Shown one piece after another: positions 54,435 through 63,448 of a DNA stretch of 64,000 nucleotides. Every line of letters starts with the position of its first letter. Position 1 is the first letter of the stretch. A program made the translations under genes and the position numbers. This DNA comes from Acidobacteriota bacterium (GTDB taxonomy: Bacteria > Acidobacteriota > Terriglobia > Terriglobales > Acidobacteriaceae): assembly GCA_013289795.1 (NCBI GenBank), contig JABCZH010000002.1:62001-126000 (forward strand). The letters run 5' to 3'. The notes beneath the pieces were generated by a model. That model did not search any database. It was not told the origin of the DNA and saw nothing but the letters and a program-made list of their open reading frames with translations.

Positions 54435-55043
54435 TTACGCACGCCTCACAAACCGCAGCGAGGCTGAGTTCATGCAGTAGCGAAGACCGGTCGGCCGCGG
54501 ACCGTCGTCGAAAACGTGGCCAAGATGGGCGTCGCACAAGGTGCAGGCGACGGCATCGCGGATCATGCCAAAGCTGACGTCCCGGGAGGTGCGGACGTTC
54601 TCGGCTGCGATTGGCTGCCAGAAACTAGGCCAGCCGGTGCCGGAATCAAACTTAGTCTCCGAGCTGAACAAGGCGTTGTCGCAGCAGATGCAGCGGAACA
54701 GGCCTTTTTCGTGGAGATTCCAATACTTTCCGGTGTAGGCGATCTCAGTATCGGCGTGACGCGTGATTTCGAACGCACCCGGAGTAAGTTGCTTCCGCCA
54801 TTCTTCCTCCGTCTTTACCACCCGGGCAATGGTTGCAGTTTGCAGCCGCTTGCCATCATCGGAAAATTGAACGATCTTCACTTGCCCGGACTTGTCCGCA
54901 GGCTGGGACGCTAAAGCTGCCACCAGCTTCGGATGCCGCAGCGACCAATAGGTATAACCGAGGGCAGCGGAAGCCGCCGCCGCGATAAACTCGCGGCGGC
55001 CCAGCTTGCCTTTCGAGGTAACGCGATCAAGAGAATCGAACAT
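54435..55043 (-). CDS. msrB: Tat-exported methionine-R-sulfoxide reductase MsrB
   Basis: 202 residues. The N-terminus has a twin-arginine signal (LGRREFIAAAASAALGYTYW, residues 14-33), so it is predicted to work outside the cytoplasm. The MsrB domain starts near 75 and contains the zinc Cys pairs CICC and CTLC, FDSGTGWPSFWQPIAAENVR, and the catalytic RYCMNSASL near the end. It reduces methionine-R-sulfoxide in folded proteins. Lies 18 bases after msrA in one operon. Confidence 0.93.
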   Translation of the reverse strand: MFDSLDRVTSKGKLGRREFIAAAASAALGYTYWSLRHPKLVAALASQPADKSGQVKIVQFSDDGKRLQTATIARVVKTEEEWRKQLTPGAFEITRHADTEIAYTGKYWNLHEKGLFRCICCDNALFSSETKFDSGTGWPSFWQPIAAENVRTSRDVSFGMIRDAVACTLCDAHLGHVFDDGPRPTGLRYCMNSASLRFVRRA

Positions 55044-55061
55044 ACATCCGTCCTTTTACTT

Positions 55062-55715
55062 TCACTTTCCTGTGTACAGGTCCGGGAACTGTTGGCGAAG
55101 TTGCGCGACTTTAGGTGCATCGTTGTAACGGATGTAAAGGTCGTCGGGATGATTGGTTGCGTAGTTCTGATGGTAACCCTCGGCCTCGTAAAAGGCCTTT
55201 AACGGCACCACCTGAGTCACAATGGGGCGAGAAAAGACTTTCGCCTTGTCCAGTTGGGCAATGTAGGCTTCCGCGATATGTTTTTGTTCGTCATTGCTGT
55301 AGAAGATCGACGAGCGATATTGCGTGCCTTCGTCGGGGCCCTGGCGGTTCAGTTCGGTGGGATCGTGGGCCACGGAGAAAAACACACGTAGCAGCTCGCC
55401 GTACGTAACCTGCGAGGGATCGTAAACGATCTTCACCGACTCCGCGTGGCCGGTCGCCCCCGTGCTGACGATCTGGTATTGCGCAGTAAGAGAGGAGCCA
55501 CCCGAGTAGCCCGAAGTGGCGCTGACGACACCCTTGACGTGCTGGAAGACGGCTTGAATGCCCCAGAAACAGCCTCCGGAAATGACGGCAGTTTGCTGCC
55601 CCGAGGCCTTGGCTACGGGGGCATCCACGGCGGGCGCGGGGAAGCTCCCGTTGCCGGCATAGGCGGCTGCCCCCAACACGAACACTAACAAAACGTTAAG
55701 ACAAGAACGCAACAC
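55062..55715 (-). CDS. msrA: Exported methionine-S-sulfoxide reductase MsrA
   Basis: 217 residues. A hydrophobic N-terminal signal (SCLNVLLVFVLGAAAYAG) is followed by the MsrA domain with the nucleophile in VISGGCFWGIQAVFQHVKGV, GYSGGSSLTAQYQIVSTGAT and ESVKIVYDPSQVTYGELLRV; resolving cysteines near the C-terminus are not evident. The GTG at 55715 has GGAGG seven bases upstream. It repairs methionine-S-sulfoxide; with the adjacent Tat-exported MsrB it gives the periplasm both stereospecific enzymes. Confidence 0.92.
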   Translation of the reverse strand: MLRSCLNVLLVFVLGAAAYAGNGSFPAPAVDAPVAKASGQQTAVISGGCFWGIQAVFQHVKGVVSATSGYSGGSSLTAQYQIVSTGATGHAESVKIVYDPSQVTYGELLRVFFSVAHDPTELNRQGPDEGTQYRSSIFYSNDEQKHIAEAYIAQLDKAKVFSRPIVTQVVPLKAFYEAEGYHQNYATNHPDDLYIRYNDAPKVAQLRQQFPDLYTGK

Positions 55716-55888
55716 AGGAATGACCTCCACAACTCAGTTATTGTACGTACTCGATTAGAGTCCGGATGCGAGGAAAAGGTTTCGGCGGTAAACCGCAGAG
55801 TATGAGTGGGTTATGCAACAGCATTTTCCCGGCCGCGGTGGACAAGGCCTCTCCAGGCTGAATAAACTGCTTGTGCTGCCTCCCTACT

Positions 55889-56917
55889 ATGCGACTCATC
55901 ACTTTTGAAGATTCGGTGCGCCGCTCGCGCATTGGCGCAGTGACCAGCGATGAACGAGTCATCGATCTCAACTCTGCTTGCGCGCTGTATCTGCGCGATG
56001 TGGAGAACGAGACGGCTTTCTATCGCCTGGCTGACGCGTTGGTTCCGACCAACATGCTGGCCCTGTTCCAGGGCGGTGACACCAGCCTAGAGGCGGCGCG
56101 AAAGGCGTTCGACTACATTCAGCAAAGTGGCGCTGCGAGTGGACCGCAGGGGGAAACGATCACGTACTCGCTGAACGAGGTAACGCTCAAGGCCCCAATC
56201 GTTCCCAAGAAGTTCTTTCATACTGCCGGCAATTTCCGCGAGCATCATGAAGAAGCCACCAAGGCCGGATTTTCGCATCCGGTGATGCCATGGATTGTGT
56301 TCTTCCAGAACGTGGACGCCATCATTGGCCACGAAGAGCCGGTAATTTATCCCGAGCACCTCACTCGGGAACTGGATTACGAACTCGAGCTTGCTGTGGT
56401 TTTGAAGAGCGGCGGAAAACATTTCACGCCGGAGGAAGCGGCCGGCCACATCGGCGGGTATGTCATTTTCAATGACATTACGGCGCGCGATATTCAGCGG
56501 CGAGAGATGAAATCTGGGGTATTCAGCTTTTGTAAAGGAATTGACACCTTCTGCCCGCTGGGCCCGTGGATTGTGACCGCCGACGAGATCCCGGATGCCC
56601 ACAACCTCGACATGGAACTGCGAGTGAACGGGGAGTCGCGGCAGCGGTCGCACTCGAGCAAGATGTCGGTCAAGATTCCAGAAATTCTCTCGCACTATTC
56701 GCCCATGGGATACAGCGCGGGCGATGTGGTCTCGACCGGCACGGTTTCGGGTGTTGCGGCTTTCAGCGGCGACCCGCAGGCCTGGTACCTGAAGCCGGGG
56801 GACGTGATGGAGTGTGAGATCGAGAAGATTGGGGTTCTGCGGAACCCGGTAATTTCCTGGGAAGAGGCTTACGGGGAAAAGCCGCGGAAGATGGCGACTC
56901 AGGAAGCGGGAATATAG
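55889..56917 (+). CDS. Fumarylacetoacetate hydrolase-family protein
   Basis: 342 residues of the FAH/5-carboxymethyl-2-hydroxymuconate isomerase fold. The metal ligands are in ELDYELELAVVLKSG (Glu-x-Glu, about 174-180) with an aspartate in IFNDITARDIQRREMK; KGIDTFCPLGPWIVTADEIP and VVSTGTVSGVAAFSGDP complete the active site. Such enzymes cleave or decarboxylate acyl-pyruvates, often at the end of aromatic degradation. It lies 64 bases upstream of the homocitrate synthase-like gene, so they may act in one pathway. Start ATG at 55889, chosen over an earlier in-frame ATG. Confidence 0.87.
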   Translation: MRLITFEDSVRRSRIGAVTSDERVIDLNSACALYLRDVENETAFYRLADALVPTNMLALFQGGDTSLEAARKAFDYIQQSGAASGPQGETITYSLNEVTLKAPIVPKKFFHTAGNFREHHEEATKAGFSHPVMPWIVFFQNVDAIIGHEEPVIYPEHLTRELDYELELAVVLKSGGKHFTPEEAAGHIGGYVIFNDITARDIQRREMKSGVFSFCKGIDTFCPLGPWIVTADEIPDAHNLDMELRVNGESRQRSHSSKMSVKIPEILSHYSPMGYSAGDVVSTGTVSGVAAFSGDPQAWYLKPGDVMECEIEKIGVLRNPVISWEEAYGEKPRKMATQEAGI

Positions 56918-56933
56918 GCCGGAAAAAGCGGAA

Positions 56934-56960
56934 ACCACAGAGGACACTGAGTACACAGCG
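56934..56960. repeat. CCACAGAGGACAC-type repeat
   Basis: CACAGAGGA, CACTGAGTA, CACAG: a 9-base period. Related words lie at 40578-40605 and 59461-59489. Confidence 0.55.
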
Positions 56961-56981
56961 GAATTCTCTTAGCGGTTCAGA

Positions 56982-58172
56982 ATGGGTGATCATTCCAAAA
57001 TCTGGGTAAGCGAACTCAACTCGCGGCCGGAGATACGTTCGGCATTTGCTGGGAAGACGATTCGCTTCTACGACACCACGCTGCGCGACGGCGAGCAGAC
57101 GGTCGGCGTCGTGCTCTCGCCGCAGCAGAAGGTCGAGATCGCGCGCAAGCTCGATCAATTGGGCGTAAGCCGCATTGAAGCTGGCTTCCCCAAGGTTTCT
57201 CCCGAAGACGTCGAAGCCATTCAACTGATGCAGAAGGCGAATATCAAAGCTGAGCTGTGGGGCTTCTCGCGGGCAGTGAAAGGCGACGTAGAAGAACTGG
57301 TTCGGCTGGGTCTGACGGCGTCGGTCATCGAATCGCCGACCAGCGACATCAAGCTGAAAGCTTACGGCATCTCTCGCGATGAAGTCCTCAAGCGGGTGAC
57401 TGAAGCGATTTCCTTCGCGCGGAAAAACGGAATTGCCACTGCTTATTTCGCGGTGGATGGAACCCGCACCGAGCTCGCATTCCTGAAGAAGACATATATG
57501 GCAGCGTTGGAAGCGGGTGCGGCGGAGATCGTGGTGGTAGATACGATTGGAGCCTGCGGCCCGGAAGCTGCGGCCTTCCTGGTTTCCGAAGTCTGCCGCT
57601 GGGTGGGACCGGACGTGCCGGTGCATTGGCACGGTCACGACGATTTTGGAATGGCAACAGCATGTGCGGTGGCTGCGGTGCGGGCTGGAGCGACATGGAT
57701 TCAGGGCACCATCAATGGCATGGGTGAACGCGCGGGGAATGCTGACATCTGTGAGATCGCCCTCGCGTTGCGTTGCCTCTATGACGTGGACGTTGCGCTG
57801 GATATGACCAAGGCCCGGGAGGCATCTGCCGCTGTGAGCAACGCCTCAGGCTACACGCTTGACGCCTGGAAGCCGCTGGTGGGAGAAAATCTTTTCATGC
57901 GGGAGAGCGGAGCAGTGGCCAGCCAGTTTCACATACCGGAAGCGATTGAGCCGTATTCATCAGAACTGGTGAATGCCCGCCGCAGCATTGTGTTGGGAAA
58001 GAAAAGCGGGTTGGACAGTATTGATCTGAAATGCAAAGAGCTAGGCCTGAGCATTCAGCCGGAGCAGCGTGGAGCGATTCTCGCAGAGGTGAAGAAGCGG
58101 GCGATCGCCAAGCGCGGGTTGGTGAGCGATGATGAGTTTCGGCAGTTAGTTCGTGGGCTGGGCAAGAACTGA
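56982..58172 (+). CDS. DRE-TIM metallolyase: homocitrate / 2-isopropylmalate synthase-like
   Basis: 396 residues. The barrel starts with IRFYDTTLRDGEQTVGVVLS (metal Asp and catalytic Arg), AGFPKVSPEDVEAIQ follows; HWHGHDDFGMATACAVAAVR gives the two metal histidines and the LINGMGERAGNAD-like stretch GTINGMGERAGNADICEIAL completes the site. It condenses acetyl-CoA with a 2-oxoacid. Length fits homocitrate synthase or a short isopropylmalate/citramalate synthase without the LeuA regulatory domain. The substrate is undetermined. Followed by a small TPR gene after 10 bases. Confidence 0.83.
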   Translation: MGDHSKIWVSELNSRPEIRSAFAGKTIRFYDTTLRDGEQTVGVVLSPQQKVEIARKLDQLGVSRIEAGFPKVSPEDVEAIQLMQKANIKAELWGFSRAVKGDVEELVRLGLTASVIESPTSDIKLKAYGISRDEVLKRVTEAISFARKNGIATAYFAVDGTRTELAFLKKTYMAALEAGAAEIVVVDTIGACGPEAAAFLVSEVCRWVGPDVPVHWHGHDDFGMATACAVAAVRAGATWIQGTINGMGERAGNADICEIALALRCLYDVDVALDMTKAREASAAVSNASGYTLDAWKPLVGENLFMRESGAVASQFHIPEAIEPYSSELVNARRSIVLGKKSGLDSIDLKCKELGLSIQPEQRGAILAEVKKRAIAKRGLVSDDEFRQLVRGLGKN

Positions 58173-58182
58173 GGAGTGACTG

Positions 58183-58491
58183 ATGGATCGTTTGGCAATG
58201 CTGAGTGAGATTCTGTCGCAGAATCCGAACGACGCCTTCGCTCGGTACGGGCTGGCTATGGAGTATTCGAGGTCCGGGGATGCGCAGAGTGCGCTGGAAG
58301 AGTTCGCCAAGCTGCTGGCGACTCATCCCGACTACACCGCAGGATATTTCATGGCCGCGCAGACGCTGGTGGGCGCGAACCGGCGTGATGAGGCTCGGAA
58401 GATGCTGGTGGAGGGGATTTCGTCAGCTGTGCGCACGGGAAACTCACACGCGCAATCGGAGATGACGGCGCTGCTGGATGAACTGAAGTGA
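58183..58491 (+). CDS. Small TPR protein
   Basis: 102 residues with about two and a half tetratricopeptide repeats: NPNDAFARYGLAMEYSRSGD, AQSALEEFAKLLATHPDYTA and VGANRRDEARKMLVEGISSA. Probably an adaptor. GGAG precedes the ATG at 58183 by about nine bases. It is co-directional with the metallolyase gene and most likely co-transcribed. Function not known. Confidence 0.75.
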   Translation: MDRLAMLSEILSQNPNDAFARYGLAMEYSRSGDAQSALEEFAKLLATHPDYTAGYFMAAQTLVGANRRDEARKMLVEGISSAVRTGNSHAQSEMTALLDELK

Positions 58492-58532
58492 GGTGGAAGA
58501 GCCTCTGTGCTTCGCAGCCACAATCAAAGCCC

Positions 58533-58570
58533 TAAAACGCAGAGAACCGCAAAGAAACAGTGCCGAGATC
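58533..58570. repeat. CGCAGAGAACCGCAAAGA-type repeat
   Basis: Imperfect repeats of CGCAGAGA/CGCAAAGA words downstream of the small TPR gene; weak. Confidence 0.35.
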
Positions 58571-58615
58571 GCAAAGAAGGACATAGCGAGGATAGTGAAA
58601 AAAGGCCGGCCCCAT

Positions 58616-59410
58616 CTAGTCTTGCCTTCGGCTAACCATCCTCGACATTCCCCACTCGACGAGCCCCGGAAAAAGTTGATACAGCTTGATGACCGGGTGC
58701 ATGGTCCATGGCACAACGACTTCCCTTCTTTCCTTGAGGTATCCTCGCAGCACGGCACGAGCGACGCGATCCGCACTGATGCCCCGAACAGAACCCGGTC
58801 GCACCTGCTTTTGTTCGCCTCCCCGCAGAGCGTTTGCGCCGAAATCGGTTCGCACGTAGCCCGGACATACTGTCAACACATGAATACCGGACTGCTTCAG
58901 TTCGACTCTCGCCGCTTTGCCGAGTGCATTCATGGCAAACTTTGTCGCGCTGTAGACGGCATGAAAGGGCAGCGGAACGTGTCCGGCAACACTGGAAATA
59001 TTGATGATCGTGCCTCCGCCTTGCTGCTTCATCACCGGAATCACGGCTTGCACAGCCTGTAACGCGCCAAAGAAGTTGGTGTCGAAGGTTTCGCGGTACG
59101 CAGCAGGGTCGGCGTGGGAGACGGAATCCAGCAGGCCATGACCGGCATTGTTCACCCAGATATCGATGTGTTGGAAATGATGCAGGGCCAATCCCAGCAC
59201 GCGGTCGATTTCCTCTCGGTTGCGGACGTCGCAGGAAAGCGCCAGCGTGCGCTCCGTGTGGGCGATGCGCTGGCGGGCGCTCTCGGCCCGCGCGGCATCG
59301 CGCGACAACAGAACCACGCTGGCGCCTTCATCGGCAAAGAGTCGGGCGATGGCTTCGCCGATGCCCATGGACGAACCGGTGATGACTGCGACTTTGCCGG
59401 AGAGGGTCAT
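58616..59410 (-). CDS. Short-chain dehydrogenase/reductase
   Basis: 264-residue SDR. The nucleotide-binding motif is VITGSSMGIGEAIARLFADE (10-29), NNAGHGLL is the structural motif, and the catalytic set is S-Y-K in IINISSVAGHVPLPFHAVYS plus ATKFAMNA. FDTNFFGALQAV is also typical. The C-terminal helical part (VVPWTMHPVIKLYQLFPGLV) hints at membrane association or a lipid-like substrate. The ATG at 59410 gives the standard start. Substrate unknown. Confidence 0.88.
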   Translation of the reverse strand: MTLSGKVAVITGSSMGIGEAIARLFADEGASVVLLSRDAARAESARQRIAHTERTLALSCDVRNREEIDRVLGLALHHFQHIDIWVNNAGHGLLDSVSHADPAAYRETFDTNFFGALQAVQAVIPVMKQQGGGTIINISSVAGHVPLPFHAVYSATKFAMNALGKAARVELKQSGIHVLTVCPGYVRTDFGANALRGGEQKQVRPGSVRGISADRVARAVLRGYLKERREVVVPWTMHPVIKLYQLFPGLVEWGMSRMVSRRQD

Positions 59411-59460
59411 TCCGTGCTTGTAAGCTTTCCGACGAAACGAGTCAAGAGTGAAGGCCTCAA

Positions 59461-59489
59461 CCACAGAGGACACAGACGTACTCAGAGGA
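59461..59489. repeat. CCACAGAGGACAC-type repeat
   Basis: CCACAGAGGACACAGACGTA with a further CTCAGAGG, between the divergent SDR and LON-domain genes. Confidence 0.5.
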
Positions 59490-59502
59490 TACAATCCATT
59501 GG

Positions 59503-60123
59503 ATGCCGGTACCCAATGGGTTGCTTTCGTTATTTCCGCTGGATACGGTGTTACTTCCAAGCGCGCGCTTGCCACTGCATGTTTTCGAGCCGCGTTACAA
59601 AGAGATGATTGGAGAGTGCCTGGAGCGCAAGCAGCCATTCGGTGTGCTGCGCGCCAAAGATGGCGAAGTCGCAGAGATTGGCTGCACTGCGGAAATCCTC
59701 AACCTGGTCAAGAAATATGAGGATGGGCGCATGGACATCATCACTCAGGGTCGCCAGCGCTTTGAAGTCATGCAAGTTCATCCTGAACGATCTTTCCTGC
59801 AAGCGGAGGTTTTCTACTTGCGCGATGATCCCGGCTCGGCGACGCCGGAGGAAGTCTCGCGGGCTATGGAACTGCATGGCGAGATTATGAAGCTGGCGGG
59901 CTCGGAGCCGGAAGGCGTCTCAGATGTGAATCAACAAGAGCTGTCGTTTCACCTTGCGGGATCGCTGCCACTTGATCTCGATTTCAAGCAGACGCTGCTG
60001 GGGATGAAGTCGGAACCAGAACGTTTGCAAGCGGTCATTTCTTTTTTCGAAAACATCCTGCCCAACGTCCGCCGCACTCTGCATGTGCGCCGCAAGGCCG
60101 GCGGGAATGGCCATGCCAGCTAA
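59503..60123 (+). CDS. LON substrate-binding-domain protein
   Basis: 206 residues corresponding to the N-terminal (substrate-recognition) domain of Lon protease, without ATPase or protease. LLSLFPLDTVLLPSARLPLH, VFEPRYKEMIGECLERKQPF, then GQRFEV-like DIITQGRQRFEVMQVHPERS are the typical blocks; a helical C-terminal region follows. Stand-alone LON proteins are widespread with unknown role, perhaps in protein quality control. It is followed by the MoxR ATPase after 54 bases. Confidence 0.85.
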   Translation: MPVPNGLLSLFPLDTVLLPSARLPLHVFEPRYKEMIGECLERKQPFGVLRAKDGEVAEIGCTAEILNLVKKYEDGRMDIITQGRQRFEVMQVHPERSFLQAEVFYLRDDPGSATPEEVSRAMELHGEIMKLAGSEPEGVSDVNQQELSFHLAGSLPLDLDFKQTLLGMKSEPERLQAVISFFENILPNVRRTLHVRRKAGGNGHAS

Positions 60124-60133
60124 CGGTGCGGCG

Positions 60134-60139
60134 TATAAT
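60134..60139 (+). promoter_or_regulatory. Candidate -10 box upstream of the MoxR-type gene
   Basis: Perfect TATAAT with no convincing -35 element; it would give a leader of about 30 bases. Confidence 0.35.
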
Positions 60140-60177
60140 CTAGGCAAGAAGTTGTTCTCCCTGGGGGTTTTGTGATC

Positions 60178-61668
60178 ATGAGTCTTCCGCCGACGCTCGG
60201 CGAATTGCGCCACAGTCAGTTTTCTGAACCAGCCCTGCGGACGCGCGGGGTGAAGGATGAACTACGCGATAACCTGGTGGTGAAACTGCGCCAGGGGGGA
60301 ACGATTTTCCCGGGGATCGTTGGTTACGACGATACCGTGGTGCCGCAGATTGTGAATGCTATTCTTTCGCGGCATAATTTCATTCTGCTGGGGCTGCGCG
60401 GTCAGGCGAAGAGCCGCATCCTGCGCGCTTTGACCAATCTGCTCGACCCTCAAATGCCTTACGTGGCGGGCTGCGAAATCCATGACAACCCTTACTTGCC
60501 CATCTGCCGCCCTTGTCGCGACAAGATTGCGCAGCATGGCGATACGACGGCGATCGCGTATCTGACGCCGGACGCGCGCTACGTGGAAAAGCTGGCGACG
60601 CCGGATGTGACCATCGCGGACCTGATCGGCGACATCGATCCCATCAAAGCGGCGCGCGGTGGGCACGAACTCAGCAGCGAGATGACGGTTCATTACGGGC
60701 TGTTGCCGCGGGCGAACCGCGGAATATTTGCCATCAACGAACTGCCCGACCTGGCGGGAAAGATTCAAGTCGGACTGTTCAACATCATGCAGGAAGGCGA
60801 CGTGCAGATTAAGGGCTATCCCATCCGGCTGCCGCTGGACGTTGCGCTAGTGTTCAGTGCCAACCCGGAGGATTATACGGCGCGGGGAAAAATCATCACG
60901 CCGCTCAAGGACCGCATTGGCTCGGAGATTCGCACCCACTACCCAGCTTCGGTGGAGGAAGGGATCGCGATCACCACGCAAGAGGCTTGGACCGATCGCA
61001 ACGGACACAAGGTGCACGTTCCGAAGTATGTGCAGGAAGTCATCGAGCGAATCGCATTCGCCGCGCGCGAAGACAAGAAAGTGGACAAGCGGTCGGGCGT
61101 GAGCCAGCGTTTGCCGATTTCATGCATGGAGAACGTGATTTCGAATGCTGAGCGACGGGCCATCAAGCATGACGAGAAGCTGGTGGTACCGCGCATCGGC
61201 GATGTATACGCAGCCATGCCGGCGATCACCGGCAAACTCGAACTTGAATATGAAGGCGAGATGAAGGGCGCTGACTTCGTAGGGCGCGAACTGATCCGCA
61301 CAGCTGTGGCCAAAGCTTACGATGGCTACTTCAAGGGTGTGGACATGCAGCAGGTAGTGCAGTGGTTCGATCTGGGCGGCGAAATTCAGTTGGCCGACGC
61401 GGCCGGAGCCGGCGAGGCCTTGCCGTCGCTCCGCGGCATTCAGGGCCTAATGGAGAAACTCGTGAAGCTGAACGTGGGGCCGAAAGACACGCCGGAGACT
61501 CAGGTGTCGGCAGCTGAGTTCATCCTGGAAGGCCTGCATGCTCACAAGCGCATTGGACGAAATGAGGAGCGCGTGTTCACGGCGGGAGAGAAACAGCCAA
61601 AGCATCCAGCGGAAAAGCCGTTTGAGCGAGAGGACATGCCGTATCGACCGAGGAGACCGTTTAATTAG
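60178..61668 (+). CDS. MoxR/ChlI-type AAA+ ATPase
   Basis: 496 residues. The P-loop is GLRGQAKS at residues 72-79, with alanine in place of the last glycine before the lysine, and the Walker B region reads [11 protein letters not shown], ending in NE rather than DE. A cysteine set (C99, C110, C113, with histidines nearby in [16 protein letters not shown]) looks like a small metal site. The remainder resembles magnesium chelatase subunit I/MoxR proteins ([33 protein letters not shown]). With the VWA protein encoded next it would form an ATPase-VWA chaperone-like pair. The ATG at 60178 is preferred over a GTG six bases upstream. Confidence 0.82.
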   Translation: MSLPPTLGELRHSQFSEPALRTRGVKDELRDNLVVKLRQGGTIFPGIVGYDDTVVPQIVNAILSRHNFILLGLRGQAKSRILRALTNLLDPQMPYVAGCEIHDNPYLPICRPCRDKIAQHGDTTAIAYLTPDARYVEKLATPDVTIADLIGDIDPIKAARGGHELSSEMTVHYGLLPRANRGIFAINELPDLAGKIQVGLFNIMQEGDVQIKGYPIRLPLDVALVFSANPEDYTARGKIITPLKDRIGSEIRTHYPASVEEGIAITTQEAWTDRNGHKVHVPKYVQEVIERIAFAAREDKKVDKRSGVSQRLPISCMENVISNAERRAIKHDEKLVVPRIGDVYAAMPAITGKLELEYEGEMKGADFVGRELIRTAVAKAYDGYFKGVDMQQVVQWFDLGGEIQLADAAGAGEALPSLRGIQGLMEKLVKLNVGPKDTPETQVSAAEFILEGLHAHKRIGRNEERVFTAGEKQPKHPAEKPFEREDMPYRPRRPFN

Positions 61669-61672
61669 CCTT

Positions 61673-61736
61673 CAGCTATCAGCCGTCAGCTTTCAGCGGG
61701 TTTCGCTGACCGCTGAGAGCTGACGGCTGAAAGCTG
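61673..61736. repeat. Inverted heptad array, TCAGCNN type, between the AAA and VWA genes
   Basis: CAGCCGTCAGCTTTCAGCGG (61680-61699) and CCGCTGAGAGCTGACGGCTG (61710-61729) pair in 19 of 20 positions around a 10-base loop, and the stem can be extended by seven more bases with one mismatch. It is the strongest hairpin of this kind in the window and sits inside a two-gene operon. Confidence 0.9.
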
Positions 61737-61740
61737 TTTT

Positions 61741-62979
61741 ATGAAACGCATCCGCTACAGCAAGTACGTTCCCGATCCCGCCGGCGAGATGAGCATGGAA
61801 GACCTGCTCGGTGCCCTCTCTGACTTCCTGCTGCAAAGCGGTTTCCAGAATTATCTCTACGACGACTTTCCTGAGGGCGAGCAAACCCTGGACGATCTTC
61901 GCGACGCCATCGAGCAGGCATTGATGAACGGGGACCTGCTCGACGAACAAATGCGCGAGCAATTGCAGCGAATGCAGATGGACGGCACGCTGGATGAACT
62001 GATTGAGCAACTGATTGAGCGCATGCAGCAGGAAGACTACATCAGCATTGAGCAGCCGCACGATCCTGCGCAGCGTTCGAGTGTGGGCGGGCAGGTGGGC
62101 GAGGCGCAGCCGCAAGTGAAGTTTGAGATCACCGACAAGAGTTTGGACTTCCTCGGTTTCAAGACGCTGCGGGATCTGATGGGCTCGCTGGGAAAATCGA
62201 GTTTTGGCCGTCACGATACGCGCGATATGGCCACCGGAGTCGAGGCCAGCGGGGCTTCACGAGTCTACGAGTTCGGCGATACGTTGAATCTCGACATCAC
62301 GGCAACACTATCGAGCGCCATTCAGCGCGAGGGAATGAGGCTGCCGTTGAACATCGAATACTCCGACTTGCAAGTACATCAGTGTGAGTATCAGTCATCG
62401 TGCGCTACGGTGTTAATGCTGGATTGCTCGCACTCGATGATCCTCTACGGCGAGGATCGGTTCACGCCGGCCAAGAAAGTCGCGATGGCGTTGTCGCATC
62501 TGATCCGCACGCAGTATCCTGGCGATTCGCTGTCGCTAATTCTGTTTCATGATTCGGCTGAGGAAGTGCCGCTCTCACAGCTGGCGCGAGTGAAAGTTGG
62601 GCCGTACTACACCAACACGCGCGAGGGCCTTCGGCTGGCGCAGCGCCTTTTGCAACGACAGAGAAAAGACATGAAGCAGATTGTGATGATCACAGACGGG
62701 AAACCGTCGGCGCTGACGCTCGAAGACGGTCGCATTTACAAGAATGCGTTTGGGCTGGATCCGCTGGTGGTGAGTCAGACGCTGGAGGAGGTTTCTAAGT
62801 GCAAGCGGGCGGGCGTAATGATCAATACGTTTATGTTGGCGTCGGATTACGGCCTGGTGCAGTTCGTGCAGAAAGTCACCGAGATGTGTCGCGGTAAGGC
62901 GTATTTCACGACGCCTTATACACTGGGGCAATACTTGTTGATGGATTACATGTCGCGGAAGACGAAGACGATACATTAG
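61741..62979 (+). CDS. VWA-domain protein, partner of the MoxR-type ATPase
   Basis: 412 residues. An acidic, helical N-terminal region (about 1-110) precedes a von Willebrand A domain whose MIDAS motif D-C-S-H-S is at 228-232, with VMITDGKPS later supplying the last metal contact. [20 protein letters not shown] and the [20 protein letters not shown] helix follow. It is cytoplasmic with no signal peptide. Pairs of MoxR ATPase and VWA protein act in cofactor insertion or complex activation in other bacteria; the client here is unknown. Confidence 0.85.
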   Translation: MKRIRYSKYVPDPAGEMSMEDLLGALSDFLLQSGFQNYLYDDFPEGEQTLDDLRDAIEQALMNGDLLDEQMREQLQRMQMDGTLDELIEQLIERMQQEDYISIEQPHDPAQRSSVGGQVGEAQPQVKFEITDKSLDFLGFKTLRDLMGSLGKSSFGRHDTRDMATGVEASGASRVYEFGDTLNLDITATLSSAIQREGMRLPLNIEYSDLQVHQCEYQSSCATVLMLDCSHSMILYGEDRFTPAKKVAMALSHLIRTQYPGDSLSLILFHDSAEEVPLSQLARVKVGPYYTNTREGLRLAQRLLQRQRKDMKQIVMITDGKPSALTLEDGRIYKNAFGLDPLVVSQTLEEVSKCKRAGVMINTFMLASDYGLVQFVQKVTEMCRGKAYFTTPYTLGQYLLMDYMSRKTKTIH

Positions 62980-63055
62980 TCGCAAGCAAAAAACCTGCCG
63001 AGCTTTGTTCGACTGCCCATCGAGGGCGTCCGGGCCCACGTGGTTCGCGGCGCTC

Positions 63056-63289
63056 CTAAGTTCCTTCCACTTTCTTTACCGCCAATTCCGCTCCCTGAAA
63101 CCCGATCTTGCTGTGAGTGCCGTCACAGAAGGGCTTGTTGACGGATCCGCCGCAACGGCAGAGTGAGAAAGCCGGCTTGCCGGTCAGATCGTACTTGTTG
63201 CCGTTGACATCGACCAGCTCGATTGTGCCTTCAGGAGCTTCTACGCGATAAGGTCCATTGGGGCGGATGGTGATTTTGACTGTAGCCAT
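63056..63289 (-). CDS. CDGSH iron-sulfur protein
   Basis: 77 residues. The Fe-S binding motif CRCGGSVNKPFCDGTH near residues 44-59 has the three cysteines and one histidine that hold a 2Fe-2S cluster in the mitoNEET family. The N-terminal half (VKITIRPNGPYRVEAPEGTI) matches the small bacterial CDGSH proteins. Redox or Fe-S transfer roles are suggested for the family. The ATG at 63289 is preceded by GAGG. Confidence 0.88.
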   Translation of the reverse strand: MATVKITIRPNGPYRVEAPEGTIELVDVNGNKYDLTGKPAFSLCRCGGSVNKPFCDGTHSKIGFQGAELAVKKVEGT

Positions 63290-63335
63290 GAGGCCTCTTT
63301 TCTCAAAAGGGTTCGATAGCAAAGGTAACACGAGA

Positions 63336-63444
63336 AGCTGTCAGCTATCAGCCGTCAGCATTCAGCCCACTGTCGTTTGGAACGCTCCTATGCAAAATCT
63401 CTTGGGATCCCAAGCTGAGAGCTGATAGCTGAGAGCTGATGGCT
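63336..63444. repeat. Inverted heptad arrays, GCTGTCA / GCTGAGA type
   Basis: Left array 63336-63366 (GCTGTCA, GCTATCA, GCCGTCA, GCATTCA, GCC) and right array 63413-63444 (GCTGAGA, GCTGATA, GCTGAGA, GCTGATG, GCT) face each other across 46 bases, upstream of the CDGSH gene and right after the glycosyltransferase stop in the transcript. Confidence 0.85.
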
Positions 63445-63448
63445 TTGC

